Below are positions 1 through 6,129 of a DNA stretch of 10,908 nucleotides, piece after piece. Source of the stretch: JAQYVL01 sp964578935. GTDB lineage: Bacteria > Desulfobacterota > Desulfobacteria > Desulfobacterales > SURF-7. The stretch's first letter is position 1. Each line of letters begins with the position of its first letter. The stretch covers positions 1 to 10,908 of the forward strand of contig CAZOEW010000137.1 of NCBI GenBank assembly GCA_964578935.1, given 5' to 3'. The notes beneath the pieces were generated by a model. The model did not search any database and was not told the DNA's origin. It worked only from the letters and a program-made list of their open reading frames with translations. Both the position numbers and the translations under genes were made by a program.

Positions 1-48
1 AAAATAAAGACCATCTCTTTTGGAGTCTCATGGGATTGATATCAAGAC

Positions 49-77
49 TGGATATTTCCATGTCAACACGCTATAAT
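49..77 (+). promoter_or_regulatory. Candidate sigma-70 promoter for the kinase-BON gene
   Basis: A perfect -10 hexamer TATAAT lies at 72-77. Seventeen bases upstream, TGGATA at 49-54 matches four of six bases of the -35 consensus. The predicted start of transcription is near 84, just before the ribosome binding site AGGAGG at 87-92, so the leader would be only about 14 bases long. This is judged by consensus match only. Bases 1-48 show no gene. Confidence 0.45.
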
Positions 78-97
78 CATAAACAAAGGAGGGCACT

Positions 98-931
98 ATG
101 GCGATTATAACCATCTCGCGGCAGGTTGGAAGTCTGGGCGATTCGATTGCTGAAATTACGGCTGAGCGTCTGGGATATACGCTGATAGACAAGAACACCA
201 TTCACGACCACATATCCGCCATGTCTGGTGATTTTTCAATCGAGATGAACTCACTGGCAGAAGAAAGCCAGCCCGGTTTTTTTCAAAGAATCTTCCACCA
301 TCAGGCGGTTTATAGAAATCTTATCTCTTCGATTATTTATGATGCCGCGAGCAGGGATAATGTTGTCCTGAAAGGCCGCGGAGGACAGTTTCTTTTTACC
401 AATCGTCCCAATGTAATCAATGTCAGAATTATCGCGCCCCTTGATTTTCGGATTTCCAATTTTCAAAAGCAGGAGAATGTCGATTCTCATATTGCCGAAG
501 AGCTTGTCCGAAAGCGCGACCGGAACCGGTCCGGATTTATCCGTTATCTTTTTGAAAAGGATGTTGCCGATCCTGACGGATACGATATCATCTTGAATGC
601 TCAAAAGTTCGATGTTGAATCCGCGGCTGAGATTCTGACTGCAAAGGCCAAAGTTCTTTCAAAAAAATATCCCCTTTCGCCGGAACTGCAAGATACTTAC
701 AAGTCTCTTGCATTGCAGGCGCTGGTTCAGGCAACCCTTCAAAAGAGAATGCCGGATTCCAACTATATCAAAGTAAAAGCCGATCCTGACGGTGATATTA
801 CAATCTCCGGATATATTGCCACGCATCCTGAAAAAGCAAAAGCAGAAGCTCATGCCAAAGCCATTTCCGGAGTAAAATCGGTTAAAAACGATATCCATGT
901 AGCGCACTTCCCGGTTACATCCTGGCCATAA
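98..931 (+). CDS. Cytidylate kinase-like protein with C-terminal BON domain
   Basis: The N-terminal ~190 residues resemble the cytidylate-kinase-like family (Cytidylate_kin2/AAA_26). They show the opening IITISRQ, a glycine-rich loop GSLGDSIA at residues 11-18, GRGG at 93-96 and a LID-like segment at 138-150 (R-D-R-N-R-x-x-F-I-R-Y) followed by DPDGYDIILN. The loop has no Walker A lysine, as is common in this family, so nucleotide phosphorylation is plausible but unproven. Residues ~199-270 look like a BON domain (alpha-beta, ending in a GVKSVKNDIHV-type strand). BON domains are mostly known from envelope proteins that bind membranes or ligands, yet there is no signal peptide or membrane helix here, so the protein should be cytosolic. 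The start is set by AGGAGG five bases before ATG. rlmN follows after 25 bp on the same strand. Function is not known; a regulatory or ligand-sensing kinase-like role is inference. Confidence 0.82.
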   Translation: MAIITISRQVGSLGDSIAEITAERLGYTLIDKNTIHDHISAMSGDFSIEMNSLAEESQPGFFQRIFHHQAVYRNLISSIIYDAASRDNVVLKGRGGQFLFTNRPNVINVRIIAPLDFRISNFQKQENVDSHIAEELVRKRDRNRSGFIRYLFEKDVADPDGYDIILNAQKFDVESAAEILTAKAKVLSKKYPLSPELQDTYKSLALQALVQATLQKRMPDSNYIKVKADPDGDITISGYIATHPEKAKAEAHAKAISGVKSVKNDIHVAHFPVTSWP

Positions 932-956
932 CTCCATGATTACCGATTAAAATAAA

Positions 957-1991
957 TTGAAAATTTTAGAATTGACATTTCCTGAGCTGACGAATGAATT
1001 CCGGAAAAGATACGGCAAGGGAGAATATCATGCAGCCGGTGTTTATCGTGAAGTGTTTCAAAAAGGAACCCGGGAGCTCAGCCGTGTAAAAGAACTGATC
1101 CATGCACGGGAACTTGCGTCCCGGATTGCGACCGACCTGAAATGCAACCCTGGAAACGTGATTGAAGAAAAAAAAGAAGGACGGCTGAGAAAATTTATTA
1201 CACGGCTGAGGGACGGAAACATAATCGAATCGGTCATTATACCCATGGCTACCCATGATACACTGTGTGTTTCTTCTCAGGCAGGCTGCAGAATGGGTTG
1301 CAGATTCTGCCAGACCGGTCAGCTCGGGTTTGCCCGAAATCTTTCGGTTGAAGAAATTATCGGGCAGGTTTATTCCGCAAAATTCCATTTGGGTCTGAAT
1401 GTCCGCAATATCGTTTTCATGGGTATGGGAGAGCCCCTGGATAATGTTGACAATGTGATTCAGGCCATCCGTGTTCTGAATGAACAGCGGGGGTTTGATG
1501 TGGCCCTGCGGTATATCACCATTTCTACCGTGGGCATGATCGATGGCATTCAACGTCTGGCGAAAACAGGCTTACAAGGGGTTCGGCTGGCCATTTCCCT
1601 GAATGCCCCAAACGATCTCATTCGATCGAACATCATGCCGGCAACCCGAATACCATCCATGGCAGCCCTTCAGAAAACCCTCCTGGAATATCCCCTGTCA
1701 AAAAAAGAAACCTTTTTTATCACCTATGTTCTCATTAAAAACATCAACGATTCACAGGAACATGCTGACGAACTGGCAGCGTATTTGAAGCCTTTTCAGG
1801 TCAAAGTGAATATTATCCCGCACAATCCCCGTTCGAACTCACCCTTTTGCTCTCCATCAGATGAGGAGGTGGATCAATTCTGCCGCAGGCTTTCAGAGCA
1901 AAAATTATTTGTCCGCAAACGTTCCGCAAAAGGACAGGAAGTGATGGCTGCATGCGGACAGCTCGGGCAAACCCTTTCCGCCGATGCTTGA
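957..1991 (+). CDS. rlmN: RlmN-family radical SAM 23S rRNA (adenine-C2)-methyltransferase
   Basis: RlmN uses two SAM molecules and a 4Fe-4S cluster to methylate C2 of A2503 in 23S rRNA (and A37 of some tRNAs in E. coli). Visible here are the cluster motif C111-x3-C115-x2-C118, GMGEP at 156-160, the two catalytic cysteines C104 (CVSSQAGC) and C333 (AACGQL), and E91 at the spacing of E. coli E105. The 344 residues are slightly short but within family range. The start is TTG: an in-frame TAA at 948-950 rules out an upstream start, and starting at TTG gives the expected beginning MKILELT. No clear Shine-Dalgarno precedes it, so translation may be weak or coupled to the kinase gene 25 bp upstream. 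Two usual RlmN motifs are altered: PHNP at 288-291 where PFNP is typical, and QEV before MAACGQL where DDI is typical. It could therefore be an RlmN paralogue rather than the main enzyme; Cfr-type C8 methylation looks less likely. Confidence 0.85.
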   Translation: MKILELTFPELTNEFRKRYGKGEYHAAGVYREVFQKGTRELSRVKELIHARELASRIATDLKCNPGNVIEEKKEGRLRKFITRLRDGNIIESVIIPMATHDTLCVSSQAGCRMGCRFCQTGQLGFARNLSVEEIIGQVYSAKFHLGLNVRNIVFMGMGEPLDNVDNVIQAIRVLNEQRGFDVALRYITISTVGMIDGIQRLAKTGLQGVRLAISLNAPNDLIRSNIMPATRIPSMAALQKTLLEYPLSKKETFFITYVLIKNINDSQEHADELAAYLKPFQVKVNIIPHNPRSNSPFCSPSDEEVDQFCRRLSEQKLFVRKRSAKGQEVMAACGQLGQTLSADA

Positions 1992-2015
1992 CAATATGCC
2001 AATAATGCTCATAAT
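1988..2015 (+). promoter_or_regulatory. Candidate sigma-70 promoter for fmdB overlapping the rlmN stop
   Basis: A perfect -35 TTGACA at 1988-1993 contains the rlmN stop codon TGA (1989-1991). Sixteen bases later CATAAT at 2010-2015 matches five of six -10 bases. Predicted transcription would start near 2022, giving a leader of about 44 bases before the fmdB ATG. It suggests fmdB can be expressed apart from rlmN. Based on consensus match only. Confidence 0.5.
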
Positions 2016-2065
2016 GGTGAAACATCAAAAAGGTTTGATCGGAAAGCGTTTGAAGGAGAGTGTCC

Positions 2066-2320
2066 ATGCCCATTTATGAATTTAAGTGTTTGAAATGCGA
2101 TGATTTTTTTGAAATGCTCGTACTTGGAAACGACAAAGAAAACCTGATGCAATGCCCAAAATGCAAATCAGAGGATTTTGAGCGTGTTTTAAGTAGAACC
2201 AACTACAGCATGACAGGCGGTTCAGGGGCTGCCTCCGGTTCCAGCAAGGGAACCATCGCTCAGACCCGGACCTGTTCGAGCGGGTCCTGCACGACATATG
2301 ATATTCCAGGACCCAAATAG
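2066..2320 (+). CDS. FmdB-family small zinc-ribbon protein
   Basis: An 84-residue protein opening MPIYEFKCLKC, the hallmark of the FmdB/CxxC_CxxC_SSSS putative regulatory family. Two CxxC pairs at C8/C11 and C30/C33 should bind one zinc ion. The middle is Gly/Ser-rich and low in complexity, and the tail carries one more pair, C70 and C75 (CSSGSC), which could bind metal or form a disulfide. The start at 2066 was preferred over an in-frame GTG at 2060 because GAAGGAGAG at 2052-2060 is a strong ribosome binding site about seven bases before the ATG, and MPIYEF is the family's standard beginning. Members were first noted beside formamidase and amidase genes and called regulators, but the biochemical role is unsettled. 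The following gene is convergent, with stop codons one base apart. Confidence 0.85.
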   Translation: MPIYEFKCLKCDDFFEMLVLGNDKENLMQCPKCKSEDFERVLSRTNYSMTGGSGAASGSSKGTIAQTRTCSSGSCTTYDIPGPK

Positions 2321-2321
2321 A

Positions 2322-2966
2322 TCACCCGGTAGCGGGTCGGGTATACAGATTGGTTTCTCTTTCCCGGAAAACAGTTGAATGGGGAGAAGGACCATAATCA
2401 TGACCTGGCCAGATTCTGGTGTCATCCGGAAGAGAATAAATTTTTTTATGAACGGAATCAAGCAGTTGCTTGTATGAACCCCCGGGAAGATCGGTTCTGC
2501 CGACAGCACCCACAAAAAGCGTATCCCCGGTAAAAAGATTACCACCAGCATACAGACAGATAGAACCTATCGTATGGCCCGGAGTATGAATCACCTGAAG
2601 CGCAATTTTCCCGATTTGAATTAAATCCCCTTCGTGAAGCAGTATGTCGGCTTTTGGCGAACCTTTTCCGCCGAGAATCCTTGAAAATACCCGGTGAAGT
2701 ACTTTATTCAACCGGTCGGAATCATCTCGGTGAATCAGCAGTTTTGCGGCGGTTGAATGGATGATATCCGCATTTCCGGTGGTATGATCGGAATGACCGT
2801 GCGTATTGATCACATGGGAAATCTGGAATCCTTCCTTTTCCGCCAGCGACAGAATCTTTCCGGTTTCAGCAGCCGGATCGATCAGGGCACAGGTCTTTGT
2901 CTCTTCATCTCCTACCAGATAACAGAAAACAGCCATCTTTCCCACGCGAAGCTGCCGGATAATCAT
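2322..2966 (-). CDS. Glyoxalase II-like metallo-beta-lactamase-fold hydrolase
   Basis: A 214-residue MBL-fold protein with all ligands for a two-metal site: T55-H-x-H-x-D-H61 (H56, H58, D60, H61), H131 in HTPGHTIGS, D148 in FTGD and H189 in WPGHDYG. The GRTDLPGG segment at 156-163 and a C-terminal ERETNLYTR are typical of the YcbL/hydroxyacylglutathione hydrolase-like branch. That branch is shorter than true GloB and lacks its full glutathione-binding C-terminal domain. The likely activity is hydrolysis of a thioester such as S-lactoylglutathione or another acyl-thiol; the real substrate cannot be read from sequence. There is no signal peptide, so it is cytosolic. Its ATG shares one base with the stop of the upstream barrel gene (TAATG), which points to translational coupling. 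It is the last gene of the operon and ends one base from fmdB. Confidence 0.88.
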   Translation of the reverse strand: MIIRQLRVGKMAVFCYLVGDEETKTCALIDPAAETGKILSLAEKEGFQISHVINTHGHSDHTTGNADIIHSTAAKLLIHRDDSDRLNKVLHRVFSRILGGKGSPKADILLHEGDLIQIGKIALQVIHTPGHTIGSICLYAGGNLFTGDTLFVGAVGRTDLPGGSYKQLLDSVHKKIYSLPDDTRIWPGHDYGPSPHSTVFRERETNLYTRPATG

Positions 2967-3745
2967 TAAAACTGTACTCCCGCCTCCAAAAAAGGACCTC
3001 CAAAGTTGGTGTTAACAACCAGATCCTCTTCATCGATATCAATAACATCATAGCGGTAACCACCTGCGGCAAATGCAGGACCCAGCACCTTGACCTTTAC
3101 CCTTCCCACAAGGCTGTAAATTTTGTCATCCCCGGTTGAAATCCCTCTTGCTTCCACTTCCAAGGCGAATCGATCGACCGGCTTGAACTGTGCGGCAAGG
3201 TACAGCATGGGTATCGGGGCCACGACGCTCTTGGATTCGGTTTCACGGACGCCTGCAAGGGTCTGAGCAACCTCAGCGTTAATATCCAGAATCCTGACAT
3301 TGATACCAAGGTCAATATTGAGCTTGTCCAGGGTTGCAGTTTTTAAAAAGGGAAGCCCATAATACAACCCGATATCATATTGATTTAATGTCAGTTTTGA
3401 AGAGATAGAGCCTGCTTGAAAATCTTGGTCCCCGAATGTAAATCCAATACTTTCACCATCACCTTCAAACTCCATGGGAGCAGCCACAACATAGACAGTC
3501 GGAATTACCGGAATGTCAATCTTCAGCCTTCCAATCATCCGTATCTCTTCCTCAAAACCAAAATCATCTTCCAGATCAAGGGTATCTTCAATGTCGGGCA
3601 CCCCGGAAACATAGGATAAATCACCGGAGGGGGTCTGCCGCCAGCCGCCGACAGCCGCTTCAATATCAATTCCCGGAAGGGCGGATGCTGCGACTGGAAA
3701 CATCAGAAAAGCCGCCATCAACATGCGGGACAATAATCGTTTCAT
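2966..3745 (-). CDS. TIGR04219-like outer membrane beta-barrel protein
   Basis: A 259-residue secreted protein. The signal peptide MKRLLSRMLMAAFLMFPVAASA has an expected cleavage after A22. The mature part consists of alternating hydrophobic and polar strands (IDIEAAVGGW, YDIGLYYGLPF, LDINAEVAQTL, MLYLAAQFKP, FALEVEARGI, AAGGYRYDVIDI, PFLEAGVQF) and ends in Phe, the BAM recognition signature of outer-membrane barrels. The length and the ALPGIDIEAAVGGW start fit the TIGR04219 family of outer membrane proteins, whose function is unknown. An acidic segment at about residues 48-67 (DIEDTLDLEDDFGFEEE) could be an exposed loop or a metal-binding stretch. AAAGGAGG upstream of the ATG gives a strong ribosome binding site. 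It lies 37 bp after the unknown protein gene and overlaps the hydrolase gene by one base. Confidence 0.83.
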   Translation of the reverse strand: MKRLLSRMLMAAFLMFPVAASALPGIDIEAAVGGWRQTPSGDLSYVSGVPDIEDTLDLEDDFGFEEEIRMIGRLKIDIPVIPTVYVVAAPMEFEGDGESIGFTFGDQDFQAGSISSKLTLNQYDIGLYYGLPFLKTATLDKLNIDLGINVRILDINAEVAQTLAGVRETESKSVVAPIPMLYLAAQFKPVDRFALEVEARGISTGDDKIYSLVGRVKVKVLGPAFAAGGYRYDVIDIDEEDLVVNTNFGGPFLEAGVQF

Positions 3746-3782
3746 ACTATCCTCCTTTGATTTTCATACAGATAAAATTTCT

Positions 3783-4565
3783 TTATTTTACCATTACCGA
3801 TTTTTTCAGAACCTCAAAAACACCTGCCCCTTCCAGATCCGCTTTTTCCTTTCCCATGGCGATCTGCCTTAGAAAATCAATTTTTCCCTTATCATGGGTG
3901 TCAATCACATCGTCCACGAGCCTTAAAACATTCTCCTGGCTGCTGTAAATAACAATCGGACCATACGCTGAAGTGCTGCCCGCTGTTGTCTTCGGCAAAC
4001 CCTTTACGTTATATCCGCCAAGCCGAAATGTTTTGTGCGCATCCTCATAGCCAAGCAGATCGGAAAACAGATCAAGGCTCTCCCTAACACCGTCTGGTTT
4101 TCCCATCTCAAGGGCCGCGATACCGTCTTTTTCAATTTCTTCAAGGTCGGAAAGTTCAAACGTGAGATCCAGGGTGTCAATGGCTTCTTTTTCAATCGCC
4201 TGAACAGATTCCGTCTTTTTACTGACAACCACATCCTTGTCGTTCAAAATTTTGATCGCGTTGCGTATGCTGATCATCTCCTTCACGGTCGGATTTTTTC
4301 TTAAAAGAACATCCTCCATGGTTGTGTGATAGATGTTCAGATCATTATCCAGTACAAGGATTCTGCTTTTCCCGTCATCCGTCTCTTTACTATACAGGTC
4401 GAGCTCGCGCTCGCGCTTCTTTGTATAGCGTGCGGAGTTGAGAAGGCGATCCATCGCTTCCCTGTCAACCTTCTGCGGACTTCCCACTGGCCCGACCGTC
4501 AGCACCACTCGTTGGGCCAGGGCTTTTATATTCAGTTTTTCCAAAAGATTCTGCTTAAAGGACAT
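3783..4565 (-). CDS. Conserved-looking protein of unknown function
   Basis: No family was recognised with certainty. From the chosen start (MSFKQNLLEK) it is a 260-residue soluble protein, rich in charged residues and mostly helical, without signal peptide, membrane helix or Cys motif. Recognisable stretches are a basic segment YTKKRERELDLY near residue 47, a DNDLNIYHTT strand-turn, PTVKEMISIRNAIKIL, and a Gly-rich GSTSAYGPIVIYSS segment near the C-terminus that could bind a ligand. The frame is open to an ATG at 4640 (285 residues) and has another ATG at 4595. The 25 extra residues (MLFLCGRYTLSLFLF...) look like translated leader, and neither upstream ATG has a ribosome binding site, so 4565 is preferred, although its own site is also weak. 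It heads the operon with the barrel and hydrolase genes, which is the only clue to its role. Confidence 0.7.
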   Translation of the reverse strand: MSFKQNLLEKLNIKALAQRVVLTVGPVGSPQKVDREAMDRLLNSARYTKKRERELDLYSKETDDGKSRILVLDNDLNIYHTTMEDVLLRKNPTVKEMISIRNAIKILNDKDVVVSKKTESVQAIEKEAIDTLDLTFELSDLEEIEKDGIAALEMGKPDGVRESLDLFSDLLGYEDAHKTFRLGGYNVKGLPKTTAGSTSAYGPIVIYSSQENVLRLVDDVIDTHDKGKIDFLRQIAMGKEKADLEGAGVFEVLKKSVMVK

Positions 4566-4674
4566 GGCACACCCATTGTAAAAAGATTTTTTCATAAACA
4601 GAAACAAGCTCAGAGTATATCTACCACAAAGGAAAAGCATTTGTAAATGGATGCCCTGTTTTTTAAGCGCCTCC

Positions 4675-4703
4675 TTGACCGGTAAGAACGGATCATGTAT
4701 GTT
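4675..4703 (+). promoter_or_regulatory. Candidate distal gltA promoter
   Basis: TTGACC at 4675-4680 (five of six -35 bases) is separated by 17 bases from TATGTT at 4698-4703 (four of six -10 bases). This would give a leader of about 125 bases before gltA. Weaker than the TATAAT-containing alternative nearer the gene. Confidence 0.3.
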
Positions 4704-4776
4704 TGAGCATTCGAAATCTGCGGCTGATGATCGGCACGCGCTTCAGCCCTTTTTTCCGGTTTCTTTTCTTTCCCCT

Positions 4777-4782
4777 TATAAT
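4777..4782 (+). promoter_or_regulatory. Candidate proximal gltA promoter, -10 box
   Basis: A perfect TATAAT lies 51 bases before the gltA ATG. The -35 position holds only a poor match (TTTCCG at 4753-4758, 18-bp spacing), so the promoter may need an activator. Transcription would start near 4789, just before the inverted repeat at 4794-4811. Confidence 0.35.
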
Positions 4783-4793
4783 GCAAACGATTT

Positions 4794-4811
4794 TTGTTTT
4801 ATAAGAAACAA
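4794..4811. promoter_or_regulatory. Inverted repeat TTGTTT-N6-AAACAA in the gltA leader
   Basis: Two perfect 6-base arms (4794-4799 and 4806-4811) flank TATAAG. The repeat lies just downstream of the proposed -10 box and upstream of the AAGGA ribosome binding site (4823-4827), a normal place for a repressor site. No regulator is identified and the arms are AT-rich, so chance is possible. Confidence 0.25.
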
Positions 4812-4833
4812 CCTCTCGAAATAAGGAATCGTT

Positions 4834-6117
4834 ATGAATGAGACAGCAAAAATCATCCTCGATGGAAAAACTTATGAATTACAGGTCATTATCGGATCTG
4901 AAGGTGAAAAGGCCATTGATATCAGAAAATTCAGACAGGAAACCGGCTACATCACCTATGATCCAGGCTTTGGGAGTACCGGAAGCTGTAAAAGCGCCAT
5001 CACCTTCATGGACGGCGAAAAAGGGATTTTGCGATATCGCGGCATCCCGATAGAGGATCTTGCAGAAGAATCGACATTTGTGGAGACCGCGTATCTTTTG
5101 ATTAACGGTTCGCTGCCGAACATCAAGGAACTGAACCAGATACGTGTTCAGTTGAATGATTATTCCATGGTTCACGAAGATATGCAGGATTTCTTTAAAA
5201 ACTTTCCCCGGGCATCACACCCCATGGGAATCCTTTCCGCCATGGTGAATGCCCTTCGAAGTTTCTATCCGGAACTCATGACCACAGAGGAGACAATCAA
5301 CGCAACCTTTTTAAGACTGCTTTCAAAAGTCAGAACCCTGGCGGCCATGTCCTATAAAATATCACGAGGCCACAAGGTTGTTTACCCACGCCCGGACTAT
5401 ACGTACTGTGCAAATTTTTTAAACATGATGTTTGACAGTCCTGTGCGGCCTTATGAAATGGACGAAGACTTGGTCAGAGCGTTAAATATCTTCTGGATTC
5501 TCCATGCGGATCACGAACAGAATTGTTCCACGGCTGCCGTCCGGGTCGTGGGCAGCGGCCAGGTGAATATTTATGCTGCGATCTCGGCCGGAATCGCTGC
5601 ACTCTGGGGACCCCTGCATGGCGGAGCAAACCAGGCTGTGATCGAAATGCTCGAAAACATAACCGCCAACGGCGGAGATGTTAACTGGGCCATCAACAGG
5701 GCAAAAGATCGAAATGATTCCTTTCGGTTGATGGGTTTCGGGCATCGTGTCTATAAAACCTATGATCCCAGAGCGAAAATTATGAAAAAAATGTGTGATG
5801 TGGTGTTGTCAAAACTGACAAAAGCCGATCCGCTGCTTGATATTGCACGAAAACTGGAAGAAGCTGCTTTAAAAGACGACTATTGCATTGACCACAACCT
5901 CTATCCCAATGTGGATTTTTACAGCGGGATCGTACTTCGAGCCATGGGTATTCCCACCAGCATGTTTCCTGTCATGTTCGCCATCGGAAGGCTCCCCGGG
6001 TGGATCTCCCAATGGAAGGAAAGCATGGATGATCCGGACTGGAGGCTGTGCCGTCCCCGACAGGTATATACGGGTTCGAAAAAAATCGATTATATTCCCC
6101 TGCAAAAAAGAAAATAG
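4834..6117 (+). CDS. gltA: Citrate synthase, type II (Si)
   Basis: Condenses acetyl-CoA and oxaloacetate to citrate in the TCA cycle. The 427 residues are full length and close to E. coli GltA. The catalytic triad is in place: H262 in WGPLHGGAN, H304 in MGFGHRVYK and D361 in YPNVDFYSG. The signature HADHEQNCST at 224-233 and the N-terminal beta domain (residues 1 to ~45, ITYDPGFGST) mark the hexameric, potentially NADH-sensitive type II enzymes. Many anaerobic deltaproteobacteria use an unrelated Re-citrate synthase instead; some acetate-oxidising or autotrophic relatives keep a Si enzyme that can also run in reverse. Which direction is used here cannot be told from sequence. The ATG has AAGGA six bases upstream. 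The gene ends in two consecutive TAG codons (6115-6120) and the rhomboid gene begins 12 bp after the first, suggesting co-transcription. Confidence 0.96.
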   Translation: MNETAKIILDGKTYELQVIIGSEGEKAIDIRKFRQETGYITYDPGFGSTGSCKSAITFMDGEKGILRYRGIPIEDLAEESTFVETAYLLINGSLPNIKELNQIRVQLNDYSMVHEDMQDFFKNFPRASHPMGILSAMVNALRSFYPELMTTEETINATFLRLLSKVRTLAAMSYKISRGHKVVYPRPDYTYCANFLNMMFDSPVRPYEMDEDLVRALNIFWILHADHEQNCSTAAVRVVGSGQVNIYAAISAGIAALWGPLHGGANQAVIEMLENITANGGDVNWAINRAKDRNDSFRLMGFGHRVYKTYDPRAKIMKKMCDVVLSKLTKADPLLDIARKLEEAALKDDYCIDHNLYPNVDFYSGIVLRAMGIPTSMFPVMFAIGRLPGWISQWKESMDDPDWRLCRPRQVYTGSKKIDYIPLQKRK

Positions 6118-6129
6118 TAGAAACAGCCG

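Larger units (their letters stand above)
4566..4833. other. Divergent intergenic region between the unknown-protein operon and gltA
   Basis: This 268-bp spacer must hold promoters for both directions. On the + strand it contains two promoter-like sequences and a small inverted repeat, listed separately. On the - strand, TATACT at 4614-4619 is a possible -10 for the unknown gene but lacks a well-spaced -35 box. If it is real, the ATG at 4640 lies upstream of the transcript. A pyrimidine-rich stretch covers about 4748-4776. No small gene is supported. Confidence 0.6.

Noticed and set aside
966..1553. 195-codon open frame antisense to rlmN
   Set aside because: The sense strand encodes all RlmN catalytic motifs, and the antisense product has no plausible domain.
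4566..4640. N-terminal extension of the unknown protein to the ATG at 4640
   Set aside because: The added residues are hydrophobic and unlike the rest, and there is no ribosome site; the start at 4565 gives a coherent soluble protein, though this is not certain.
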